Below are positions 55,036 to 64,000 of a stretch of DNA of 64,000 nucleotides, piece after piece. Each line of letters starts with the position of its first letter. The first letter of the stretch is position 1. Position numbers and translations under genes: made by a program. Source of the stretch: Phyllostachys edulis (Eukaryota > Streptophyta > Magnoliopsida > Poales > Poaceae); contig CM070568.1 in assembly GCA_036346405.1 (NCBI GenBank), positions 1,866,221-1,930,220 on the forward strand. The letters run 5' to 3'. Under the pieces are notes generated by a model, which did not search any database, was not told the DNA's origin, and saw only the letters and a list, made by a program, of their open reading frames with translations.

Positions 55036-55595
55036 CTCTTTGTAACGTCCCGTTTCTCTTAGGTTCTTGCCCAGTTTTCAAAATAAAAGTAACCATTTGG
55101 CTTTATTGAGAATCCGAAGCTTAACCTGATATTTTGAAAATTGGGAGAGTTTAACTTGAATTAATCAAACCTTAACTAAGCTCCTTGTTGGTGCTCTTTG
55201 CCTTGCCAGGCTCTCTGTTGTGTCTTTGTCGCTCTTGGGCCGTTGGTCCCCAAGCCTCTCTGTGCCCTCGGTTTATCTCTTCTCTTCTAACTTTCTTTGT
55301 TGGCTTGAATCTCTTTGAGATCTAGATCTCTTTATCTCCCCTCTGCTCGACCTCTCCTTGCTTCGGTTTCTATCATATGACCCATTTTGGGTTTGTGTTT
55401 CAAAACCTCTTTGGTCTCTCAAAGCCACACTTGGCTTTGCTTCTTTTGGACCTCCCGTGGACCTCTCCACGTTCTCTTGTAACCCCCGAGTTCTTTTGGG
55501 CGCCCCAAGCTCCTCTCGACTCCCGTGCCCATATGGACCTCCTTGTATCCATATGGAACTCCTTTGACCTTCTCTGCGGCCCTTAGGACCTCCCT

Positions 55596-56000
55596 TGTTG
55601 AGATCTGGCCGTTAGGACCCCTTCTTTGGAGATCTTAACCGCACAGACCTCCCTTGTTGAGATCTCGCCGTTAGGACCTCCTTGTCAGAGATCTTAACCG
55701 CAGCACCTCCCTTGTTGAGATCTCGCCGTTAGGACCTCTTCTTTGGAGATCTTAACCGCATGCATTTCCTTGTTCAGATCTGGCCGTTAGGACCTCCTTG
55801 CTGGAGATCTTAACCGCATGCAGACCTCCTTGTTCAGATCGCCGTTAGGACCTCCTTCTTGGAGATCTTAACCGCAGCATCTCCTTGTTGAGATCGGCCG
55901 TTAGGACCTCCTCTCTCGAGATCTTAACCGCCGCACCTCCCCTTGTTGAGATCTCGCCGTTAGGACCTCCTCTCTCGAGATCTTAGCCGCCCGCATCCTT
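55596..56000 (+). repeat. Minisatellite of about 58 bp in solo LTR copy 3
   Basis: About seven units of GTTGAGATCTGGCCGTTAGG, ACCTCC and GAGATCTTAACCGCA. The GATCTGGCCGTTAGGACC core is the same motif that is repeated five times, with a 30-bp period, in copy 1. Confidence 0.88.
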
Positions 56001-56870
56001 CCCTGTTGGATCTAAAGGTTCCGACCTCCTTAGGTCCAAGACCTCCTTAGCGCTTGGACCCATCTTTGGCTCTGTGGTCAGACGCTGAGGCTTTGCCTTC
56101 ATCACCTTAGGACCGTTCGATCTTCGTTGGATGGCCCGATCCTAAGGGCACGTTCGCTTGGTCCGAACGTCCCCTTTCCCTCCTAGCCGTCCGATTTAAA
56201 TCAGACGGCCTAGTCTCGTTGGTCTGTTCGCTCGGTCCGAACGGCCCCTTTGTTTTGCGCCATCCGATCTGGATCTGGCGGCTCATCTGTGAGGTAACGT
56301 TTGGATGGTCCGAACGTTCCTTTCCTTTCTGGACCGCCCGATTTCAATCAAACGGCTCTGCTTTGCTGCGCGTTTTCCTTTGTTCCCAGGACCTCTTCCT
56401 GGCTGTTTTGCAAAGACCACCTCCTCGATCCTTGCCGGTCTTTTTTGTAAAGACCACCCTCCTAGTTCAGAGAATCCTTGTTGATCGGGACCTCCTCGTT
56501 GAGTGCCTTGAGGACCTCTTGTCTAGGACCTCCCCTTGAGTGCTTTGGACCTCCTGTCCAGGACCTCCCCTTTGAGCGTTTTGGACCTCTTGTCCAGGAC
56601 CTCCCTGTGGTTGTTTTCCAGAGACGACTCTTACGGTGGGGCCACCTCTTTGACTAGTGGTGCACCCTTTGATCGGCCCCACTTGCCACCTCTTAACCTT
56701 GTAATTATTGCTCTTGCTCGAACTCAGGCGCATTTAATAGGTGCCGTCACATTAAATGCAATCACATCTGGGGTACCTTATTTTAATTCTTTGGGACAAG
56801 TCCTGCCCTAAACCACCCCGATTGCCAACACGCCATTGAACCTCTTTCTTGGTGCACTCCACCCACTCGC

Positions 56871-56879
56871 TATATATAG
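56871..56879 (+). promoter_or_regulatory. Likely TATA box of the giant LTR
   Basis: TATATATAG followed by CCCGGGTGGG lies in the 3' half of LTR copy 3, upstream of a C/T-rich probable leader. Position suits an LTR promoter; inferred. Confidence 0.4.
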
Positions 56880-59295
56880 CCCGGGTGGGCAAACCCCGTA
56901 ACCTTTTGCTCATTTGCCCACCTTGTTCTCGCCTTTGTTCGCTCCTAGCTTGTGCTTGAGCTTCACCAAGAGTGAGCCGCAGGTTGGCATCTTCTCCGAA
57001 GACCTCCTTTTGGATCTTTTTGGTCTTTTGCTTAAAGACCACCCTCCTTGCCGTGGACCTCCTTGTTGTCCTGGGTCGCCTGTTTATCTGGTTTTGGTTG
57101 AGTTTTGTTTGAGTTCTTTTAGTTTTCTTTTGAAGTTCTTTGGCCTAGTGCGGTTTTACTTATTTGGTTTTCCTGCAAACGTGTAGATCACGAGTTTGAG
57201 GAGATCTTGGACCCAGCTCTCTCTACTGAAGGCTCTCCACTGCTTGACCAAGGCAAGCCACAGACCTCCTTTTGATCATTTTGAACCTAGTTTTGTAAAT
57301 GTATTTTGGTTTTACTCTATCATGCATGGCTATGTTTATAAGAAAAGGTTTGGGCTGTAGTTACTTTCCTACTTGCTGTTATGCCTCCTTTGTTCTTTGC
57401 CCCTATCATGTTGTTATGTTCACCTTGTGAGCCCTAGGATGGTTATTTAGTTAGTATTCCTTGTTATTTGCCAACATGGGACCGTAGGTTATGTATTGCT
57501 TCGCTCTAGAAATCGTGGGACTGTGAATCATGTTTCATTCCTAATAATCTTGATTAATGAACTATGGAACTTGTGGTCGGTGCCACTGTTAAGCAGCTAT
57601 GGCAGGATGCCTAAGTTGTGTTGACTGTGGTGAGAGGCCACTTTGTTAAAACTGTTGTGCCAAGACTAGGTGGTCTTTTGGCATGGGTAATTACAAAAGG
57701 TTTTGTTGAGGCAAGAAGGCAGGGAGTGAGTAGTGGGTGCTATGCACATCTGGGTTTGTGGAAGTCTTGCCTTAGCACAATTAAGGACTTTACTTTGTGT
57801 CTGTTGATCTGGGCCAAACAGTGCAACCACAAGATCATTTTATGGGGATGGTCTGGGCTGAATAATTAGCAATTAGTTGGCTTGGGGCTGTTGTGGTGGA
57901 GCGTGTGATTCGTTGACGCAAGAGGGGGCACCCCATAACCCTACGGATTTCTAGACCACAGGAGGGGATTGCGAAACCTTAGCGGGCAGCCCGAGTCAGT
58001 TCAAAGCTTTGTAAAGGCCTTAGCGCGCTCTCTAGACTGCTCACCACCGGAAGTGAGCAAGGGTGACCGGAACCCGTCCCGCTAGAGAGACCGTGGATTG
58101 TGGGTAAAGTTGTACACCTCTGCAGAGTGTAAGATCTATTCGAATAGCCAAGTACTTGGTCATGGACATGCTCAGTGAAAATGGTGCAAGGGGTAGTTGT
58201 TTCAAAAGTTTGTGCCATCGACACTTCATGAGATGCCTTGGCTTTGCCTCAAGAGACCTTGGCCGGCTCCAGAGGGGTCGTGGTTGGCTCTGTAGTGGTC
58301 CGTGGGTGGTTCGCACCTCTAGAGTGGGTGCTCTAGAGTGGTTTGTGGGTGAGGACCTGGTCACGGGTGTGACCAGACCTCCCCCATTTTTGTTGTGGAT
58401 GTGAGTTGGTGCTCCCTCCACTTTTTCAATCATCAAATGTATTATGTACTATTGTTTTACCTTGCTGCTTTTCAATCTATTACTGTTAGTATTGTCAAAA
58501 TCTGGCTTTGCGCAAACTAACCATACAGCTCTCAATTTGGTAAGCCCTTGCATGAATATTGTGGCATAAGTGCTCCCTGTGACTTGCTGGGTACATTCAA
58601 AGTACTCATGGCTTAAGCCCTGTGTCAAAGCAGACACTGAAGATGATCAAGTGCAGCGGTCTGAGACCTCTTTGAGGAGGAGTTCTTCGACGACCCTGCT
58701 GCCTAGGATGTCCTCCACCCGACAGCCTGTGGTGCTTGTTGGATGGCTTTTGTGCGCTTTTGGTGTTGGAGCCTGAGGGCTCCTGGTTGTCAGTTGTAAG
58801 TCCTTGTTGGTTTTGTAAGCCCTCAGTGGCAGACCTCTTGTTAACAAGCTTGACCATAAGGTCCTGTTATATATTAAGTTTAATTTGTCTGCTTCATCTT
58901 TGTTTGACCTCGTGGTTGTGATATTAATTTGTGTTCTTGTGTGAGCTAGCTCTATTGTCCTGGGACTAGCTCGGATGCACAGGGACAGGACCTCCAGGAG
59001 GTCCTACGGGACTTAGCCTGGGAGGTCCTATCGGACCTCTCTAGTGATGTACCTGGAGGTGCTACCGAGGGGTTGCGAGCCAAGACCTCCAGGAGAACTT
59101 AAAGACCTCCTAGGAGGTCAGTGGTGGGCCAAGACCTCCAGGAGGTCCTGAAGACCTCCTGGGAGGTCCTGGCAGACCTCCTCGGGAATGCACCGTGCGG
59201 TGTTTCCACTCCTCTCGGTGGTGGCACCGCAGCGCAAAAATAAAAAAAAGGTCCTCCCGGACCTCTTACGGTACATGACAGGGTGGGTCGTCACA

Positions 59296-60965
59296 CTCAT
59301 TGGAAGGATAAGGAAGTTGAAACTATTTACCAAGCTTACAACCCTGATAATTTTGAGAAATATCACCAGACACAGACCCTAAAAGATCGCGAGGAAGTAA
59401 AGAAGATAAATACGACCCACAAAGATGTCCCAAACGATGATGCCACTGAGTAAAAGACGCAGTGGAGGATGCAGCAAAAGCGGCAGCGACAGTGGAGGTG
59501 ACAAGACTGGCAGGGGCAACGGAAGGAAGACAAAGCCAGTTAAGCTTGCAGAGACGCTGTGAGTCACGGCGGCGAGGGCCAGTACCAACCAGAGTCCCTG
59601 TGCGTTGATCCTGAATACAACAAGAATCAGAATAGAGAATAACACGACAACCATGATCAGTGAGCTGACCGGCTGATATGAGTTGCATGGTTAGTTTGGG
59701 AACATGAGAAATAGCAGAAATATGAAAAGAGGAATTCGAAAGAGTGCCTCGTCCTGCGACAGAAAGAGGGGTACCATCTGTTGTCTGAACAATGATCGGA
59801 GCAGTTAAATGACGAACGGAAGTGAGACTGGTGGAATCAGATGTCATATGAAAGGAAGTACTAGAGTCCAGAATCCAAGGTGATATACCTGAGGAAAAAG
59901 TAGAAGGTCGTCTCTCACTAGAAGACTATGCAGCAGAGCCAACAAAACCAGACGGTGCAAGAGCAGCCATGCGACACAACAGTGTGAGAAACTCCTGAGA
60001 ATCAGAAGCACCAGAGCTCCTCTGAGAAGAGGAAACGCCAGTGCCCGTTGGAGGATGGCCTCCACGACGTAAATCCTTCTTCTTCTTGTAATGTAAGCGC
60101 GCTCGATGTCCATCATTGTTGCAATAGGTGCAACAGACCCTACCAACAAAGCTAGCTTGTCACCGTGAAGGCACCATCGATAAAAAAGGAGTGGAGACGA
60201 ATCGCATAGAAACCAAGGAGCCGCAGAATCGAAGAAAATGACGGTGACGACAGCAGACCCGCAACACGAAGGCGAATCTTCTTAGCACGAACAACGGTAA
60301 GGGCCTCCAACAAGGTCACACTAGGGTGGTGTGCCAGCAACTGAGCGCGAGTCTGCTCATACTCAGCCCGGAGACGGGTCAAGAAGTTGTAGATACGACG
60401 AAGCTCAGTGAGATCGCTAACGCCGACAAAGATCGACATCGTGACAAACATCCGGTCCCAAAGAGTCAATCTAACGCCATACCGCAGACAATTGGGCATA
60501 GAAGTCATCCACAGTTGTATCTCCCTGCTGCAGTGATTGCTCCTGACGCACAACAGAAAGATACAATAAATCACCAGACGGCTTGTAGCGGTTGCGCAGA
60601 TGTGTCCACATCAACTGTGCTGAAGCCAAACTAACCACATCCCGAGTGAATTGCACCTCCATACTAGCAACCAGAATAGCAGAGGCACATGCATCCTCAT
60701 CAATCCATATCTTGTAGGCAACATACTGAGTTTGAAAAGTCTCCATAACATCATCAAAAGACTCAGATGCCTTTGTACGAGTGCCTTCGGAAGCATCATT
60801 CGGGAGTACAGGCTCAGCAGGGCGAGGCGGACAAGACAACTCACCAGTAAGAAACTCCGAAAGACACTGACCACGCATGTGGAGGCGCATATGCTAAAAC
60901 CAGTTCCGATAATTGAGACCATCGAAGATCACCAGGCAGCGAGGAACGAAAACAGTGCCCATTGG
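59296..60965 (-). pseudogene. Gag and protease part of the short-LTR copia element
   Basis: Minus-strand Gag begins about 60965, with a stop about 60893, then ASESFDDVMETFQTQYVAYK, IWIDEDACASAILVASM and SLQQGDTTVDDFYAQLSAVW. A frame change follows to LTELRRIYNFLTRLRAEYEQ and a poor zinc-knuckle region about 60110. Protease follows: WILVLPFI-type remnant, TDGTPLSVAGRGTLSNSS, VPKLTMQLISAGQLTDHGC, then GAG-pre-integrase WHHRLGHLCG and YQGCKLGK ending at the solo LTR. At least three frame changes are present. Confidence 0.85.
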
Positions 60966-61650
60966 TAGGCAGCGCTGGACGGCGTGGCGATCAAGGCAAC
61001 AAACTCTAACAGGCGGCGCTGAACGGCGCGACGGTTAGAACAACGTACTGTTTTTTCTTTTTCTTCCGAGCCGATTAAAACAGGCTAAAAGGCCTTTGGC
61101 CCACTATAAAGACACGCCAAGATTTCAAGACGCCAAGACGGGAACTAGGGTTCCCACGGCAGCGGCAGCGGAGCGGGCGATGATGTCGGTGGCAATGGCA
61201 TAGCAAGCCGAACCACGCAGCGACGGCGCGGATCGGCGGAGACAAGTCGAGTGGGGCGGCGGCGCAACAAGCCGTACAGCGCGCGGGCGGCCCAGTCAGT
61301 GGCGTGATCATCCCGAGCGACGGTCGAGTTCAGTAGAGACGACGAAATCCCGGAGGTCGCTTGGCACAAGCGGAGGCGGCGAAATCTCAAAAGAGCTCGG
61401 CGACTCGGGGCCAGCGGAATCCAGAGGGCAGCGGCGGCCCGAGCGGAGAGCCTAGTGGCGGCGGCCCAACCAAGGGTAGACTTGACGACGGTGGCTCAAA
61501 CAGCGGTAGACACGGCGGCGGCGGCCAAAGCAGGGGCGAGCTCGTGCGCGGTAGCCTGGGATGGCGACACAGCGGAGCAGAGGCAACGAGGGTAGCGTCA
61601 TTCCCGTGAGGAAAAACACGTGAGAAAACCCTAACTCTAACCCTAACCTT
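60966..61650 (-). other. 5' leader and gag start region of the short-LTR copia element
   Basis: GC-rich DNA with (GGC)n-type runs around 61345-61560. Low-complexity frames are open on both strands, and no clear Gag start codon can be chosen. Confidence 0.4.
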
Positions 61651-61662
61651 GCTCTAATACCA
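61651..61662 (-). other. Primer-binding site of the short-LTR copia element
   Basis: Minus-strand TGGTATTAGAGC directly adjoins the LTR. It is the initiator tRNA-Met site with one mismatch to the common TGGTATCAGAGC. Confidence 0.85.
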
Positions 61663-61785
61663 TGTTATGAATAGCGCCTGTATTCATTATGAGGCCAATT
61701 GGCCAATATATATATATACAAGTACAAGGTGGCATATATGCAAGGAACCCCTTATACAACAGGGATAATGCATATTCATCTAACA
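61663..61785 (-). repeat. 5' LTR of the short-LTR copia element
   Basis: Plus-strand TGTTATGAATAGCGCCTG to CATCTAACA, 123 bp, nearly identical to 48746-48864 apart from a few substitutions and a TA-repeat length difference. Confidence 0.9.
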
Positions 61786-63479
61786 CATCTAACATATATA
61801 ACACATAGGCCACAATTACTTTGCTCTTTTTTTTCTGTTCCTCTTTTCTCCTTACCCCATCAGCCTAGTCGGCTACGTGTGAGTTCCAAATGCACCAATT
61901 TTCTAGCAAACTCTGAAGAAATCTTATGGCATTTGAGTGTATTCCAATTACTTGGATGTACACAATGAGTGTATAATTCTATAGCAACTATAGTTTCTTG
62001 CTCAAGAAAAAAAAATCAATTTCGAGGAAAATCCATTGTGCTGACTTCGTCCAAAAAAAATAGATGCAAAACCAAGAGAATGAAAAACAACATCGAAAAG
62101 ACCAGTACACGACACTACAAAGAAACTAGCACTTAAACTCCATATCCAGGTGTTTTTTAGAGACTCCATTTCTAGTTTGCTGCTGTTGATTGGTGTCCTC
62201 TATCATGCACAGAATATTGTTGAACTGATTCTCTGGGAAAAAGCACACTGTTTAATTGAAGTTAGATCAAAAGTCGTAGTATGAAGGCTAACAACAGTTA
62301 CATCTGCTCAATGAATAATATTGCATAGATCATAAGTCCATTTTGCATGTACGGGTCCATTTTGCAATGCACATTTCCTCAATGAACAGGAGATTGTGAT
62401 GCATGTTGCTCCATTTTACACGCGCATTTCCTTGTTTAGGAGCTCACTGTCTAGTGATTTGCGTAGCAAGCATTACAAGACACGGTTGAAGTATTTGTAC
62501 AAGGGGTAGCTTGGTCTATTTACCTCTAATACTCCCTCATATGGTTTTTGGAGTCAGTCTACCAGCCAAACGCTTTTAACAGACAGCTCCAGATTCTCAG
62601 AGAAGTGGATTCTTAGATAATCCGGAGCAGAATCAGGAAAATGTGAATCTGGAGCTATACCAAACAGGGCCTCATTCTCTCTGCGTGATTTGAGTCTTGG
62701 AGACCCCCCGAATCAAACAATCATTACGTAAGATGGGTTCTAAAACACCGACAAGGACGGAAATAGAGGGTGGATTTAAATCCTCGAATGACTAAGCTAA
62801 TTTAAGACAAACATAGTCTTGTATTTTTTTGCAATAAAATTCATAAATAAATAAAAGCAAAGCAAAGCAAAGAAAAAAAAAGAAAGAGAAATACAATGAA
62901 GGTACCTCGCTAATGGAAAGTGCAACTCCAAAACATATAAATATAGTTCCAGTGGGTAATGACTTGTACATTAAAATTAGCAAAATTAGTGATACAATAG
63001 CAAATTATACTTAAATAATCATGAATATTCAACATAAACGAACCATACCACTAAAGTGCTAACTTGAATCATAACTTTCACGAGGCAAATTCATTCTTCA
63101 AACTAGTGAAGGTATGCATGCATGGTAAGGTTGCAGACAAATGAAAAGAGTTATGTGTTATCATGTCACGATCACATCCTATTCCAGCGACACAAGAATG
63201 ACTTTTGTTGGAGCTGGAATGACTGAAATAGATAGTCAAATTAACTCTTTTCCACACTAAAATCGAAATATGTGTGTACTCATACCTCAGCTAAAAAAAT
63301 GGAAAATTAACTCCGGTCCACATACTCTCATATCACCCTAAAAAAACGTACTCATATATTCGTCGAACATGGATACAAGGCGTGGTGCTGTTGGATTCTA
63401 TTCCGAATCATGCCCCTACGGAATACTCAAATTGGCTCGTCCTATATTGAATTGAAAGCCTAATCACAGGTTCCAAATC
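61786..63479. other. AT-rich intergenic DNA; no gene seen
   Basis: No credible frame. At 62584-62655 AGCTCCAGATTC and GAATCTGGAGCT face each other, followed by ACCAAACAGGGCC, the look of a MITE or hAT-type terminus. The other end was not found. Confidence 0.4.
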
Positions 63480-64000
63480 CAAACCCTAGAATATGAGCAA
63501 TACTAGAGGTACAACAAGAGGCATATGCAACACTCGACGCTGGATCCCGTCCTCTGCTCCTCCTTGGGATGGAGGAGGCCCCCGCCTCCCGGCCTCCCTC
63601 CTCGACAGACGGTAGTCCTCGCCTCGCCTCGGCGCCTCCTTCGCTCATCCAATCCTCTAAGCTTCGGGCCGGCAACTGGCGGGCGGCGGCGGCTCCCTTG
63701 TTCCCTCGGGCCTCATCGCCTCATCGTCGGCGGCTCCTGGCCTCCCAGCCTCCGAGCTCCCTTAACTCCTCCAGGCTCTCCCACCTCCTCCGCTCCTCCA
63801 GGATCCAGCTACCAGCGAGCGGCGGCCGCTCCCCTGGCCCTCTGGCCAGCTCTCTCCTTGCTCTTCGAGTCTCGGTGGCTCCCAGCCTCCCCCACCTCCT
63901 CCGGCTACCAGCGGCTGCGTAGGCCGTAACCAGCTCCCTTGGCCCTCGAGTGCACGTTCCTCTCTTCAAATCCTCTCGATTGGAAATTTGGATTTTGGAA
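63480..64000. other. GC-rich block at the right edge
   Basis: Begins AAACCCTAGAATATGAGC, and from 63530 is dominated by CCTCC/GGCGGC runs. Frames of 134 and 117 codons (+) and 82 (-) encode Pro/Ser- or Arg-rich low-complexity peptides. It could be the leader or first exon of a gene continuing to the right, or a GC-rich transposon part. No family recognised. Confidence 0.3.

Larger units (their letters stand above)
55041..59295 (+). mobile_element. Giant solo LTR, copy 3, 4.3 kb
   Basis: Starts TGTAACGTCCCGTTTCTC and ends GGGTGGGTCGTCACA. Flanks CTCTT (55036-55040) and CTCAT (59296-59300) differ by one base. The copia frame on the minus strand joins exactly across it (SNE then LVSQRP), confirming the target site. 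No coding domain is seen. Confidence 0.87.
48746..61785 (-). mobile_element. Copia element with very short LTRs, carrying two giant solo LTRs
   Basis: LTRs of 119 and 123 bp at 48746-48864 and 61663-61785, minus orientation. A TGGTATTAGAGC primer-binding site adjoins the right LTR, and a TTTGAGGGGGG polypurine tract adjoins the left one. Gag, protease, integrase, RT and RNase H remnants lie between, interrupted by solo LTRs at 49546-53130 and 55041-59295; without them the element is about 5.2 kb. The flanks GATAC and CATCT do not match, so no target duplication is evident. Confidence 0.9.

Noticed and set aside
61345..61620. 82-codon plus-strand frame, Gly/Ser-rich
   Set aside because: Antisense to the copia 5' leader, and composition-driven.
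63525..63929. 134-codon frame at the right edge as a gene start
   Set aside because: Low-complexity Pro/Ser-rich, overlapped by equally long frames on both strands; kept only as a GC-rich block.

Overview
The window is nuclear DNA of a grass, most likely rice or a close Oryza relative. Evidence: Tourist-type MITEs with TAA/TTA target duplications, a BARE-1/RIRE1-like LTR, CACTA elements with ACAGACGGTT subterminal repeats, plant introns, and dense nested Ty1/copia and giant-LTR insertions. No tRNA, rRNA, CRISPR or bacterial-type operon was seen.

The only apparently intact host gene is a three-exon group III WRKY transcription factor at 24983-26473 (+), whose WRKY heptad reads WKKYGQK. Its promoter and first codons recur, inverted, at the left edge (1-1948), so a second WRKY gene starts at base 16 and runs out of the window. 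The two loci lie head to head as a large inverted duplication with a 17.6 kb spacer. Wherever one arm carries an insertion, the other usually keeps the empty site. Three MITEs and a deleted copia element can therefore be placed to the base.

Spacer (1949-19552): tandemly duplicated GC-rich repeats, a broken first exon of a vacuolar sorting receptor gene (5825-6112, -), a nearly complete 5.1 kb copia element (7432-12520), a truncated RIRE1-like LTR, a CACTA fragment with gene-like exons, a short CACTA element and the 3' half of a MULE transposase. Part of this block (about 6455-17000) recurs inverted at about 38740-41665, right of the WRKY gene.

Right of WRKY: a 65-bp minisatellite begins exactly at the stop codon. 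A minus-strand copia element (26838-34579) is inserted in it and itself carries a RIRE1-like solo LTR. Then come an unclassified retroelement-like stretch and a CACTA element carrying the first exon of a FAS2-like (CAF-1 p60) gene.

From 41690: an exon-like GC-rich stretch, a long AT-rich stretch, and the terminal exon of an alternative NAD(P)H dehydrogenase gene whose stop codon abuts a 4.5 kb solo LTR. A minus-strand copia element with LTRs of only about 120 bp (48746-61785) follows. It is split by two more giant solo LTRs (3.6 and 4.3 kb) of the same family. The last 2.2 kb has no recognisable gene. Most coding sequence here is decayed transposon protein or captured gene fragments. The biology of interest is WRKY duplication by inversion, divergence of the two promoters by MITEs, and exon capture.
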